From the NCBI GenBank assembly GCA_021521415.1, contig JAIQDT010000234.1, positions 1,877,001 to 1,941,000 on the forward strand: a stretch of 64,000 nucleotides of DNA, read 5' to 3'. The translations under genes were made by a program, and so were the position numbers. The stretch comes from Bidens hawaiensis (Eukaryota; Streptophyta; Magnoliopsida; Asterales; Asteraceae). Below, one piece after another: positions 1 to 12,260 of the stretch (position 1 is the first letter of the stretch; every line of letters starts with the position of its first letter). The notes beneath the pieces are model-generated. The model had not been told where the DNA came from. It saw nothing but the letters and a program-made list of their open reading frames with translations, and searched no databases.

Positions 1-572
1 TACCATGAGATGAAAAGAAGGATAAGAAAGAAAAAAGCACTTATATTCTTAAAATTGACAAAATGGATGGGTGTAAATTGAAAACATGAAAATCTAACAC
101 ATTGACGTAATTGTCCATCTAAACCTTTTCCATTTAAAAAGTTACTAGAAAGATTATTATATTCTTGAAATAATAAAATGAGTGGCTTTAAAATTTGATT
201 TTCAATTTGTATTATTGTATAGTCATATACTTTATTAATTATTTCATTAGTTATGATGTTTATCGGCTAGTTTAGTGCATTAGCCTTAATGTTGGGAAGT
301 ATTATCAATAAAACGTCATATAATTTTTTTATTGTTTCTTTGTAAAAACTGCCTTTTTTTCTTGAATATATGATCTTATAGTGTACAAAAGTTTATTTAT
401 TGTTTATTTTTTTTGTGTTTGAGCTTATGATTAATCTAAGATTTTCGCCCCCCCCCCCCCCCCTCCCCCTATGAATATGTTCAAGTTCCGTCACTGGGTA
501 TGATTAAGAATGCAAAATTTAAAAATTAAGTTTGTAGCATACAAAATGTAGGAATATGATGCTTTTAAATTT
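1..572. other. AT-rich intergenic DNA with a possible hAT 3' end
   Basis: No coding frame of note. A run of about 20 C residues lies near 447-470, followed by a sequence ending TTCCGTCACTG at about 496. Many plant hAT elements end with a C-rich stretch and the complement of CAGNGRCGGA, so 496 may be the 3' tip of an old hAT fragment. I could not find the partner terminus, so only the bare possibility is recorded. Confidence 0.35.
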
Positions 573-960
573 GCAAAGTTAGCAATAATTTGAATCGTTT
601 TTGTAATAGCAGGCCATCATTCGAAAGGGGACTAGAAAGGTACACGAATGCAAGATGGAAGATGTTAGATAAGGTTGGTTGCAGGTTGTTTTTATTACTC
701 GTGAATTTGTATGCATAGTGTAATGCAATGGCTATTAATATTGTAATGAATCTATAATCATATTAGCAAAGTTAGCAATGATTTGAATCGTTTTCGTAAT
801 AGCAGGCCATCCGGATTCGAAAGTGGACTAGAAAGGTACACGAATGCAAGATGGAAGATGTTAGACAAGGTTGGTTGCAGGTTGTTTTTATTACTCGTGA
901 ATTTGTATGCATAGTGTAATGCAATGGCTATTAATATTGTAATGAATCTATAATCATATT
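573..960. repeat. Two-copy tandem duplication, about 193 bp unit
   Basis: Copy 1 spans 573-765 and copy 2 spans 766-960. They differ by only a few substitutions and a 3-bp indel (CCATCATTCG against CCATCCGGATTCG), so the duplication is fairly recent. No coding frame is conserved between them. Single-copy AT-rich DNA follows to 1287. Confidence 0.95.
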
Positions 961-1287
961 GTTTCTGTTATGAAAATGGTTTTTAAACTTTTTGAACATT
1001 GAGGTTGACCTTTCGTAATCTTTAATTATTTTTCCATATGTTCGATTCTTATTTACTCATTGCATGCAGAATTTGTTGAGATCGATTTTTCATAATTGAA
1101 GCTGTAATGCATCCATAGCGCAGTGGTTGCCCCTTGTTGCCCCTGCATATAACGAAAGGATTGATAAACCAATATAAACGAGTATCGTGTTGCCAACTTG
1201 TCGTCCTCGCAGCATCGCACAGGTTCCTATTAGTATGTGTGTGTGTGTATTTATATATCAAAGGTATGTACGTATGGTTATGATTGG

Positions 1288-1315
1288 GTGACTGACCCTT
1301 ATAACATTTGTGAAG
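1288..1315. repeat. Left remnant of the tandem array hit by the hAT element
   Basis: The sequence ending ACCCTTATAACATTTGTGAAG matches the units of the array at 4768-4865 on the other side of the hAT element. The element therefore jumped into that array. The last eight bases, TTGTGAAG, are the left target duplication. Confidence 0.7.
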
Positions 1316-1339
1316 TAGACATGCACAAAAAAATCGGTT

Positions 1340-1520
1340 CCGTACTCGACCCGATGGAACCAACCCAAACGGTTCTAGTTCGTACCCAATATACCGTATA
1401 CCCGGAAAACACTACCCGGTTCTCACTTTTATTTCAGAAATCGGTTTAAACCCGGTTCTGGTTCCAACCCAGTTCCGACTTGTACCCGGAATAACCGGTT
1501 CCACCGGGTATTTCATTAAA
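1340..1520. repeat. Left subterminal repeat cluster of the hAT element
   Basis: Roughly ten copies of short words related to ACCCGGTTCC and GGTTCCA in both orientations. Plant hAT transposases bind motifs iterated next to the terminal repeats, so these are probably transposase binding sites. Confidence 0.7.
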
Positions 1521-1608
1521 TGAGCTGCAGCCGTTTAGGACTGTTGGAACCGATTTTTGAGGTCCTAAAACTATATAATATGGTTTTGAATCAATTGTTT
1601 TACCACCC

Positions 1609-1640
<32 letters not shown>

Positions 1641-1726
1641 CTTTTTTGGTTTACACTCGTTTTACACTCCCGGCTTACCAACACCTCCAATTTTTTTCAC
1701 TTCCACCACCACCACCACCACTTATT

Positions 1727-3722
1727 ATGGCAAGCAAAAACAAGTGCAAAAAGAAGGTCTACATCCGTTTTTATTGACCCGTTCCATGCTGAAGATGACC
1801 CCGAGGTTGCACCGGTCATCCCGCATAACCGCAACGAAGATGTATGGCGGAATTAGGATTTGGTTGAGTTGATCAATGGAGATGTTAAGGCTCATTGCAA
1901 TTTTGTGGCATTTAAAGCATGATTCAAACTCAAATTTAAAAAAGCATATCGAAAAGAAATTTTGCAAGGCGTTGAAAGAAATTTTCGCATCGGGCCAAGT
2001 CGAATTGGGTCGAGATGGTTCAATATGTCGTTACAACATGAAAGCGGTCAATGATAGAATGGCGAAGTTCGTGATTCAAGAAGGTTTGACGTTTAATCAC
2101 TTTGACAACCCGCGTTTAATAACCATGATTCGAGAGACTCTTCAACCTCGCTACACTCATGTAAGTCGTACCATCCTTAGACGTCATTGTCTAAAATTGT
2201 GGGAATGCACAAAAAATGATTAATTGAGTTTTTTAAAACTATACAAAAGAGTGTGAATTTAACTAGTGATGTTTGGTCGGCACCACATAGGTTACCAGAA
2301 TCCTACCTTTGTATCCACATACCGTCGAAAAATAGTTTGAAATTCTAGATGTGATATAACGACTTTTAACTTGAGGAAAAAAATATTTTCAACGTCGTTT
2401 GATAACGCAACAAACAAGACAAATGCGATTGAAAAACTTTACATAAAATATACACCACCTTGCGGCAGAAAGTTTTTTCATGTTCGATGCGTTGCCCATA
2501 TTATCAATTTGGTTGTTCAAGACGGTCTTGCCAATGAAACCATGGACGCCGATTTGAAAAACTTTAGAAATATGTTACAAGATGTTTTTAAAAGTAGGAA
2601 AAGAAGACATTTTGAGTACAAAAAATATTGCAAATTGGTAGAAAGAAAATAATTAGGGCCGAATTGGGATGTCCAACCTGTTGGAACTCAACTTGTCATA
2701 TGCTCTCGTGTGCATTTGCCCAACAAGAAACATTACAAGCATTTCATAAAACTCTTGTGGATCGGTGTGAAGCCGATATGTTTCCGAATGGTGCTTGGGT
2801 AAATATCGATTATTTCTTGGAGTATCTTGATGTTTTTAAAACTGCAAACACTAAATTGTCGGGAATTTGCTATCCTACTAGTTGTTGAGTGTTGCAGGAA
2901 TTATACAACATCTCCTTGAATTTTAAAGAGCTTGAAAACGAGAATCATCTCTTCAATTGTCTTGTTGAACCAATGAAAGAGAAGTTTATAAAATATTTTG
3001 AAGACATACACCGATGTTTACATGTGCCGCCGCTTTAAACCTCTATTTGAATGTTGTCGGGGTTGAGGCATTGATAGAGGAAATATATGAAAACATGAGT
3101 ATGAATTAGATCGACCCGATGTTGTCGACGAAAGCGAAGGATTCTTTCAACAAATCCCATTAAGAAATTGATGATCATTATTTCCATGTTTATTGTCCAA
3201 GCTCAAAGTCAACTTTTGTGAAACAAACAACAACAAGTAGGCCATGTAAGGACAAGCTTATAAGTATGATGAATGTTATTCATGAGTCGACGACAAAGCG
3301 GCAAAGGGGAAACACACTAACAAGTGAGCTTGGTCGATATAGCGAAGCAAACTATGTTGAAAGTGCATCAGTCGAAGAAATTCACAACCTTGATATTTTG
3401 GCTTGGTGGAAAGGAAAGCAAAACGAATTTCCTATTCTTTCCACCATGGCTCGTGATTTTCTAAGCATCCAAGCTTCAAATGTAGATTTGGAATCGGTTT
3501 TTTCTCTTAGCGGAAGTATATTATCGATGCAAAGAACAAAACTCACTCCAAAGTCGTTAGAGGTGTGCATTTTCGTAAGGATCATTTGGACGCAATGGAT
3601 CATATACAAGACAAGGCAAACTTTGAAGATTAAATGTCATTCGAACATCCAATTAATGATGAAGAGGTGGAAGGACTATCTTCAGGGCTATTAGGTGAAG
3701 AAGACGAAGGTGAAGACAACTA
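1727..3722 (+). pseudogene. hAT transposase pseudogene
   Basis: The frame starts at an ATG at 1727 and is broken by stops and frameshifts into pieces at 1876-2223, 2371-2652, 2628-2888 and 3218-3694. The second piece carries RCVAHIINLVVQ, the conserved C..H..N block of plant hAT transposases. The last has the C-terminal dimerisation block: WWKGKQNEFPILSTMARDFL and later a VFSLSG segment. An acidic tail then runs to a TAA at about 3722. An N-terminal BED zinc finger is not recognisable. A poly-A tract near 1612-1640 lies just upstream. The product would have cut and pasted the element; nothing here can make a working enzyme. Confidence 0.85.
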
Positions 3723-4489
3723 AGAAGAAGTGTTTGAAGACGTTTGAAGAAGTTAAATTTGTATTAGTTCTATTTGTTCTTGCCATGTATTATGTAACAG
3801 AATCACTCGATCAACTTTTATGTAGCCGGTTTTATATTAATTATTAGTCTTACTTTAATAGTTTAATGTAACCATTTTATATTATTAGTCATGCTTTTAT
3901 AACCGGGTTTATTTAAGCGGTTTTTAAAGTGTTATCGGTTTCTTCTAAATAACAACTTAAACTAAGTCTTAAAGTCATAAATCATGGCATGCATACATTC
4001 TGTATATATAAAACAACCAATTCATTTAATTAGCGTTATAGCGGAACGACGAACATTTTATTATAAAACGACAAACTACAAACATTATTAGCTTTGTTAC
4101 CACCGGGGGCTGGAGTCGCAAAGCCGGACGACTCTCCCGCTTCCACTTTGTTGACATCCAAACATTTTTTTTCTCCCGACAATAGTTATTGGTATGCTTC
4201 CTGAGAGTGGAGTTCGACACCGCTTTCAGAACTTGCCACAGTACTTGCATCGCGGTATCTCCTATGTGTCGGTCATAATGCATCCAAACCTCGGGGCACC
4301 TTGGGTATCGATGACCATAACAACATCATCGATGGTGGCCACCATTGCTTGTCATTTTAAGCGAAAGAGTGATTTAAAGTGCGTTGTAGAGTTAGAGAGG
4401 TGGCTTATCAAGTCCTAAACTTAACCTATCTATTTATAGTATGTGTGTGTGCTTTATATATTTAGAAACCAGTTCCAACGGTCCTAAAA

Positions 4490-4740
4490 ACGGCTATATA
4501 GCCTTTGGAAACAATTCCCAAAGACAAAAATATGTTTAAAACTAGAAAACCCGGTGTACCCGGTTTTCGGGTATAACCCAAACCTGGTTCCTACCCTACC
4601 CGATTCCAATGGATTCTCATTTTTTCGTATCAGGTCGGATCCGGTTCCTACCCGGTTCCTGACGAGAACCGGTTCCATTTTGTACCCAGTTTTATAAAAA
4701 CTAGTTCCTACCCGGTTCCGGGTTCAAAAATACCCGATGT
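4490..4740. repeat. Right subterminal repeat cluster of the hAT element
   Basis: About a dozen ACCCGGTTCC, CCCGGTTTT and GAACCGGTTCC words in direct and inverted orientation, mirroring the cluster at the left end. Confidence 0.7.
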
Positions 4741-4767
4741 GTGCATATCTATTCTAAAGTTTATAAG

Positions 4768-4865
4768 GTGGCAGGCTCTTATAAAATCTGTGAAGCTTAA
4801 AGTGGTAGACCCTTATAAAATCTATGAAGGTTAAAGGGTGGTAGACCCTTATAACATCTGTGAAT
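4768..4865. repeat. Tandem array, three units of about 35 bp
   Basis: Units begin at 4768, 4802 and 4838, each reading GTGGTAGACCCTTATAAAAT with small changes, then ending TCTGTGAAG plus a short linker. A fourth unit lies left of the hAT element (1288-1315), so this was one array before insertion. Confidence 0.85.
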
Positions 4866-6059
4866 GAATACATATTAAATATAGTAAGTAGGATAAGAAA
4901 GTATGTATATAAGAATACATGTATGAATGAAATATTATTAGATTAAGTGTGGAATGTATATCTCCGGATACATATGTGAATGAACGTGAATGTATGGCAT
5001 ATATATTTCCTGCTAAACTGGAACTCACTCAGCGTAACTGATTTTTAGTATGCACGTAAGCAAATAGGTTAAGGCAACTGGCTTGAGTGGAACACACGAC
5101 AATGGAAGAAAGTCTGATATTTGAAGAACGACGCTATTTTGCTGTTTTATTTAAGTTTTAAATGATTAAAGACATGTTTTAAATGTTTGTTAAAGGCACG
5201 TTTTGAATGTTTATGCTATGTATAGTTGTAGTTTTGTAATTCTATGAAAGTTTTAATTGAACTCTGATTTTAAAACTATGTTTATGAGTAAATCCAACAA
5301 TAAAGTAGGGCTGCCGGATCCGGAGCCTTACATTGTTAAAGTTGAAAGCCTTTTCTCCTTTTTACAATTTGTTAAGTTGCCACTTTTAGTCCCTTAACAT
5401 CTTGAATTATGCTCTTAAGTTTAACAATTGGGTACCTGTTAAATACACGATAAGACCTGTTAAGCAAAAAAGTGCAGTATGTGATTTTTTAATTTTCTTA
5501 AATAATTGAAATTAGTAGGCTAGACTCCATCGTATTCCCTTATTGGTACATGAAACTTAAAACTATCTTGTAGTCATAACATATAAAGTAGTTAAACGAG
5601 TCGTATTCATGTTTGATACTTGTATTCAGCGCATCGTTTCATACCTATTAAACCTGTTAAGACACGAATTGTCAGTCCTAAGTTTGATAAAAGAGCGTGC
5701 TACATGAATATTTTATCCATGTATCGATATAATTAAAATCTACTAAAATTGCATAATTTTAGTTGTAGTATTACTGAAATGTTGAAGTAGACGTGTTACA
5801 AATATAGTATATTATAAGGAACAATAGTCTCATAATATATCAAACTGAACCGATCAATCCTGACGGAATTTCCATTGCGTCCTACCACAACTCACGGGTA
5901 TAAAGCAACCATTTAAATACAAAGCAACCACTTTAATTATTTAAATTGATATTCACATGCAACTCAACCCATCCTACATATATTTAAATTATATATTGGG
6001 TTGATGTTATGGGCAGTCATACCCGTACATCTTATCAAATTATGTGGTGCGACTACAAG
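4866..6059. other. Intergenic DNA, possible old LTR remnant
   Basis: No coding frame. The stretch around 5020-5330 (AACTCACTCAGC, later TTTTGTAATTCTATGAAAG) has the texture of the 3' part of a chromovirus-type LTR. I found no partner LTR, primer site or target duplication, so this is a weak suggestion. Confidence 0.3.
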
Positions 6060-6740
6060 TCAAAGTGAATTCGATCAGGTCAGGGTTACGAAACAAGAAA
6101 CAAACCCCAAAAAAACTTTGTTATCCCCCAAATACAACAAATTAAAATAACGAAAATACGCATTGCGTTTGCGAACCTATGAAAGTTTGGTTGGTAACTG
6201 GTTATGGTGCCGAAAGTCAGGCCAAACATAAATTCTTTCACACCTAAATACAACAATTTAACATGATTAAAATATAAAAAAATCCGGCGAACAAAGAAAA
6301 CACACGCCTTGCAATTGCGAACTGATACTAATTCATTGATTCTGGAATCGTCGATCAAAAAAAAAGTGATAAATAACTCAGCTGTTGCGCTTGCAAACTA
6401 ACGCGAATTCGTTCAGAATTGACGTTGTCGGCACTAAATCATACAAAAAAAACCGCGTGTTGTGGTGGCGAACCGACACGAGTTCGGTCAATATCGGGTT
6501 ACGACACCAAAAGTGAAGCAATAAGTTAATTCGTCCACAATCATAATACATTAAATTAACGTATTTAAATAAAAAGACAGCAACGAAAACAAAAAATATA
6601 CACACGTTGTGGTCGCGACTGGCGCGTATTCATTTGGAATCGACGGAAAAAAAAGTCGCGGCAAAAAAACCACGTGTTGCGACCGCAAACTGATACGAAT
6701 TCAATATAAAAAAACTCGCGTTTTACAAATTAAAAACAAA
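6060..6740. repeat. Degenerate tandem repeat region
   Basis: A word like GCGAACTGATACGAATTCAT recurs about six times with heavy divergence (near 6160, 6315, 6395, 6470, 6615 and 6680). It is usually preceded by CGCRTTGCG or CGTGTTGYG and followed by an AT-rich linker with AATCGACG. Spacing is roughly 70-160 bp. No coding frame spans the repeats. Confidence 0.6.
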
Positions 6741-7248
6741 TATAAATAAAAATAAAAAGACCGACTAACCACATATGAGGCAACATGGACCAATTACATG
6801 GTTATGTCGTAAAACCTCTCAATTATTATATATAATAATTGCTGGTAAGTATCTATAATAAATATAAATGAAAATTTTTAAAAGCTCTTTGTTTGTTACC
6901 TAAATTCTCTCAAGCCTTCAGATTGTTTTATTTGTAAATGGAGGCTTCTCATGCATTTAACCTGAATTCATGGGTATGGGTCTTACCAAACCCAAGCTTT
7001 TAAACGGGTTATAACATCTTATTAAATTAAAAATTAATTTTACCAAATATTTGATATGAAAATCCTATAAAATAAGGATGTAGTAAAAATTAATATCATA
7101 TTTTTTTTAAAAAAAAAGATATTATTTATAATTAAGAAACAATTTTCTAGTAAAAAAAATAAGCGGGTCATAGGTCACCAAATCCAGGTAGCTTTTAAAC
7201 GGGTTATAACATACTATTTATTTGTGAAACCTTTTTATCATCAAACCC
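6741..7248. other. AT-rich intergenic DNA
   Basis: No gene seen. A short word, AACGGGTTATAACAT, occurs twice (near 7002 and 7198) in otherwise unremarkable AT-rich sequence. Confidence 0.6.
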
Positions 7249-7251
7249 TAA

Positions 7252-7450
7252 TGGGGTGTTTGGGATTCCTTATTTTTTCCTACTTGTAACTTATTAATTT
7301 TTATAAGTTAAAAGGGTGTTGGGTAATGTGGCATTTTTAAGTTTTTAAAGAAGGAAAAAGGATGTTTTGATAAGTTTGGAGGGAGTAACTTATCAAAAAC
7401 AACTTATATAAGTCAAAAGGAGGTGCAAATAAGGAATCCCAAGCATAGCC
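7252..7450. mobile_element. Tourist-like MITE, 199 bp
   Basis: The left end TGGGGTGTTTGGGATTCCTT and the inverted right end GGCTATGCTTGGGATTCCTT share TTGGGATTCCTTATTT. The flanks are TAA at 7249-7251 and 7451-7453. A 3-bp TAA target duplication and TTTGGGA-containing ends match PIF/Harbinger-derived Tourist MITEs. There is no coding capacity. Confidence 0.8.
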
Positions 7451-7453
7451 TAA

Positions 7454-8623
7454 GTATATTATTAACTTTCTTAAAATAAAAAAAATTTAAATTCAAAAAA
7501 TAAATATTAAAAAACGAAAAACATAAAACAACCCCCGTAATACACTGGATAAAACCTAGTATGTATATATTGGTAGTTAAGTCTAACTCCATTAATTTAG
7601 TATTAATTGCTCAAACCTACTTGCATACTCTCAACCAACAACTAAGTCGAGAAAGACACTTGTCTATTTTTGTTTGAACGCTTCAACATTTCACATTATG
7701 TATTTCTTTTGTACTTTAATATCTTTCATGCCCATCGCCATCAGAGAACTGCACGTATATCATTAATAGGAATCACAACAAACACCTATTCGAAGATTTC
7801 AATTTTTAGTGAGGTAAAATAAAAATGACCGTAAACATTAACAAGTAATGAAATATATATGATAATTTTTTAAACAAAACTTAACGTTATTAGTCTATTT
7901 ATATTAATCACAATCACAAATTATAATTACCCATACACCCTCTATTTATACTAATAAAAATGAATGATGTGAGTTTGTCAAATGCTCAGCAAGAGTTTGG
8001 TCGGTTCTCCATTCCACCTTGAATGAGCTATCCTTGCCCCCTCGAATGAGTAGATCGACCGATTCCAAATCAACAGACCCCGTTATCGAAATAAGGCAAC
8101 TCGTTTTGAAAGTCATATACTATAACTCAACCTTTTTAAATAATAAACCTATTCTAAGTCAAATTAACACTTAAAATAAACTAGATTTTCCACTTAACCA
8201 CTTTAACTTTATTTTTTAGCTCGTTTCAAGATTAACTTCTAATACATATAACATGTAAAGATTGTCAAGGAATTGGCTATAATATCTCGTCTTGCACAAT
8301 CGGCCGGTGTTACGTTTATTTTATATTTGATTACTACTTTTATTTTTAGTATTTAATTTTAATTTGGGCTAAGTAATTCACCTTTTAATAAATGGATTAT
8401 GGAAAAAATAAAGTTTTGTGTTCAATAATTATAAGATAACTAAGAACCAATCAAAATAAAGTTTTATGCTTAAGGATAATGGTTTTTAATATTTCCAACT
8501 TTTACTCGTTGGTTGATATCACTCCCAACTTTTCATTTATTACCCATCATTCCCAATTTTCACCCTATTTTGTTTTGTAACTCCGTCGTTAACAGATGAC
8601 TTAGTGGAGATGCTGATGTGGAT
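7454..8623. other. AT-rich intergenic DNA
   Basis: No coding frame above noise. The word TCTATTTATACTAATAAAAA at 7941 resembles a Helitron 5' tip but no matching 3' end was found. GTTTT at 8624-8628 is the left target duplication of the next element. Confidence 0.6.
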
Positions 8624-8628
8624 GTTTT

Positions 8629-9381
8629 TGTTGGGAAAAACGACCACCTAGCCACGAACGGTAAACAAAAAGTGCGGAATTAATCTTCGTTTGACTAAAC
8701 TTTTTCCCGACCGAATGAATCAATGAGGATGCAAACAAATAGGGTAATTTAAAAGTAACAAGAGACACAAAATTTTAGCGTGGAAAACCTCTCAAGGCTA
8801 GAGTAAAAATCCACGGGACTACTAGAGCCGCTTCAAATCCACTATCACCAATAATAGCAATACAAAGTCTTCTCTAGGATAAACTAGAGGCATACACAAA
8901 TAATCATATACTTGGCACAAACTAACATCAAGTATATGAAACCAAATACAAAAGAGTAACGAAAAAATGGTAACACCAACGATAAACTACCGGTTTCTAG
9001 AACGTCTTTTATCTCTTCAAAATAATCAACGAATTGAAGCACAAACTTTATAGTCTTCGACTCTGTTGTTGTGGGAAGAATATATGCTCCCTAAAAAAAC
9101 AAAACCCTTTTGTCTTCGTCTTTTCTTTGATGGCAGTAGGTAATACCAATTGTTCACCCAATTTTCTATCATGCTTTGACTTTTTATACGTCACCACAAA
9201 ACCCTTTGAATTATGAAGCCCACAAAAAAATTACATTGGTTACGTGGGCACAAAGACATTTCACCAAAAACTAAAGCACCAAATATGAATTTGGTGTATC
9301 CCTACGGATGAAGCATGAAGGCATATTTTATTTTACTTGTTTTATTTCTTTTCTTTTATTACTAAGGAATAATAATAGTAA
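8629..9381 (-). repeat. COP-1 3' LTR, distal part
   Basis: Matches 21237-21970 base for base apart from scattered substitutions (by eye about 7 percent in the first 200 bp). The match stops at ATAATAGTAA (9372-9381), the target duplication of the foldback inserted here, and resumes at 17751. Confidence 0.9.
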
Positions 9382-9487
9382 GGGTTGAGTTATTCTACAA
9401 AGATAAACAAAAATAAGAAGTTTGAAAAGTCATAGTTGATTGACATGTGTCAAGTGGGGACCAAAGGTAAAAGGGTATAAAAGTAAT

Positions 9488-11084
9488 TGATATAATACTA
9501 AATATATATAATTCCTTTTTATATTTTAATTAATATTTTATTAGTTTTGTTCGGTTTTTATTAAAATTTGTATATTATTAACATATTTGAATAAAGTAGG
9601 TACCGGAGGTTTATCGTGGTTAAAAAGAGCGAAAAATGAGTTAAAACAAGCCAAACAGATGAACAGGAGCATCAGAATTGAATCGGACCGCATTAGGAAA
9701 CGAATCGAACCAGTCAGCCTCCCTCATCCGAAGCGCCGCGCGGCGGGCCGCTCGGTGCTCTGGGCAACCAGATTCTTGAATTTTCTTCGGTTTTATCAGT
9801 TTTGGGCCCAGGAAACCTATATAAACACCCCTAAACTTAATCCTGAGCATACCCTGCGAACCAGAGCCGAATTTGGAGTTTCCTGGAGCTTAGGATTGCA
9901 ATATTTGGCGGGTTTGAAGGCAAGGAATCAGCCAGCGAAGTGCTTATCATTCAAGGAGGAAGACCACGGGTTTTATCGCCTTTAATCTTCCGTTCTTATT
10001 TATTTTTGCTATGAATTCCTTTATTATTGTTTTGTTTGATTTTATGATGTTAGGCTAAACATTATAAACTGCCTAGGCTAATGATGAACCTACTTTAACG
10101 TTGTGTTTTGATTTGGGATTTATTTATCGTTATGGTTTTATGATTTAGTAAAATATTTAATATATTAAAATGATGCATATGGATGCGTAGGATTGTTTGA
10201 TTGATTGTTATTATTCTATAGTTGCCTTGATTATTGTTTGTCATTATGATAGGTTGCTATTAGGTCATCTACTTTGTGTTTTTGACTATTTTATGATTGA
10301 TATGCATTAAGATCATAGGAATAATAATTGTTAATTAAATAAACCTAAGTGTGCTGCTAACCTAAATCTGTAAAGTGCTAGGTTATTGATAGATCTGTAT
10401 TATTTAATCTTGCTAGATTTATTTCTTCGTATGGAGTCCGTCTAGGTTTGATTATTTATTATTGTCTATTGAATTAATTAAATATATTAAATTGCCTTTT
10501 ATTTCCGTGCTGTAAGGTAGGTTTTCATATAAAGGAACTAAGTCATAAATAATTAGGTTACCGTAAGGAAACTTGATTTTAAATACTGGTGTGCGTTAAA
10601 ACTTATTAGAAACTCATAGGTGTCTCTTGATAAGGGTCAGGTGTCATATTCGGGTTTTCTCTTACGTGTCTATTTTATGATCCCAATCTATAACTTAATA
10701 TTTCCCGGTTAATTCATAACTGAAATTTAGGGGATTTTAGCCTAGGTAGTTTTCTCATCATCATATTATTTACTCAAACTTGTATTTTCGTTTACTTTAC
10801 TTATTTTCCTTAATTAGTTTTAATTTAGTATTTTAAACAAAACCCCATTTTTACAAACAAATAGTCATGTCAGTATTACTTGAGTCTAATTAGCTAGTTA
10901 ACGTAGTTTAACGAGTCTCGTGGGTTTGATATCCGGACTTACTTAGCTTTACTAGAGTTGATCGGTTCACTTGCCGGTTAGTAGTTTAGTCGAGTTTAGA
11001 GAGTCTAGAGTGTTACTTAATGTCTAGATTAGCGTAATTTAGTTAATAATTATTAGACTACTTTTAGCACATCAAGTTTTTGGC
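9488..11084 (+). repeat. GYP-1 5' LTR
   Basis: Begins TGATATAAT and ends TAGCACATCA. It aligns along its full length with 15188-16758. It holds a CTATATAAAC TATA box at 9818 and a GC-rich patch near 9729-9760, where it lacks about 24 bp present in the other LTR. Confidence 0.93.
9818..9827 (+). promoter_or_regulatory. TATA box of the GYP-1 5' LTR
   Basis: CTATATAAAC is conserved in both LTRs (the right copy is at about 15532). Its position about 330 bp into the LTR, just downstream of a GC-rich hairpin, fits the U3/R promoter of an LTR element. Confidence 0.6.
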
Positions 11085-11090
11085 GCCGTT

Positions 11091-11103
11091 GCCTAGGACT
11101 CTT
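11091..11103 (+). other. GYP-1 primer binding site
   Basis: TGGCGCCGTTGCC lies six bases after the 5' LTR. This word is the usual primer site of plant Athila-type elements and is complementary to the 3' end of an aspartate tRNA. Confidence 0.75.
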
Positions 11104-11294
11104 GGCGATTGCGTTATTAGCTTTGATTAGATTTATTTGCTACATACGTGCTATTTGTTTTGTTTTGTGTTTGAGTCGTAGGAGTTTAATTAATTTTAGT
11201 ATAATTTTAAGTCTAGTTTATTTTATTTATTCGTAGTTTTATTGTCGTATTTACATAGAGTCTACTCAGTTGGTCTTATGTGCTTTTCAGGCTT

Positions 11295-12260
11295 ATGCCA
11301 CATCTTCGTTCGCAAGGACCACTTCCGTTAAAGTCTGAGGCTAGTTCGTCATCGCCGATCATCATAGATTCTCCACCGAAGTCATGACCAAACAGGTCGG
11401 CGCCGTCGAGTCCCAGAACTATTCCTGATATTCAAATGGCTGACAACTGAACCGTTTACGAACAAGCCTTCGAGGGTTTCACTGGAGATCACTCGCCCAT
11501 CATCACCCTTGTAATCGATAACCCTAATTCCTGGCAGATTCCCTCTTATGTCATACCCAATCTCACCCAGACTAACCTATTTTATGGCCATGACGATGAA
11601 GACGCACCAGCGCACATCAACCGTCTTACCCGTGTGCTCAGAACGTTCAATTTACAAGATGCTAATGAAGATGCCATTTCCCTCCACTTATTCCCGTTTT
11701 CACTTACGGGTCGTGCCGCCACATGGCTCGATTCACAACCTGCTAGAGCATTCACTACTTGGGAGGCGTTGCGTACCGCTTTCTTGAAGAAATACTTCCC
11801 GCATGCCAAAGCATCTCGTCTCCGAGATCAGATTCATTCTTTCTATATGGAGCCGGACGAGCCGTACTATCAAGCTTTGGAGCGTTTTCAGAGTTTGCTG
11901 GCCCATTGTTCACAGCATGGCCTTACTCCTTGGGACCTTGTTGAGAAGTTTTACAATGGGATGACATATGAGACTCAGGCTCGTTTCGACACTGCTACTG
12001 GAGGTAACTTAATGGATAAGAAAACTGTAGTTGAGTGTAATGAATTATTTGAGAGTTTTGCCCAATCTTAGTTCGCTAAAAAGCCATGTAACGGGAATTC
12101 AAATCCCGTCACTAGTACACCCTCATCTGTCCGAGGTGTGCACCAGGTCAATCTGGATACTAGTGTGGTTGCTGCCTTGGAGAGCCTAACCCGTGAGATT
12201 GGAGAACTTAAGGCTAAGGTAAATAAGTGTGAGTTGTGTAGAGGGGGCATGGGACTTTAG
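11295..12260 (+). pseudogene. GYP-1 gag pseudogene
   Basis: The frame opens at an ATG at 11295 that stays in phase with the long open stretch ending at 12071. It is interrupted by TGA codons near 11385 and 11450. The capsid-type region includes FSLTGRAATWLDSQPARAF and later LLAHCSQHGLTPWDLVEKFY, the retrotransposon gag domain. After a TAG at about 12070 the frame continues in phase to a CELCRGG cysteine cluster near 12230, where one base has been lost. The protein would build the virus-like particle. Start choice rests on phase and on being the first ATG after the primer site. Confidence 0.85.

Larger units (their letters stand above)
1316..4751 (+). mobile_element. hAT DNA transposon, degenerate but with both ends
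   Basis: Seen: the left end TAGACATGCACA and the reverse complement of the right end, TAGATATGCACAC, form a short terminal inverted repeat. Flanking 8-mers TTGTGAAG (1308-1315) and TTCTAAAG (4752-4759) match at 6 of 8 positions, fitting the 8-bp target duplication of the hAT superfamily. Inside are a disrupted transposase (1727-3722) and clusters of CCCGGTTCC-type subterminal repeats at both ends. The element is about 3.4 kb, typical for the family. It is inactive, since the transposase frame is broken many times. Confidence 0.85.

Noticed and set aside
7941..7965. Second Helitron 5' tip (TACTAATAAAAATGAATGATG)
   Set aside because: No CTRR end with hairpin was found downstream before the next element, so the match may be chance.
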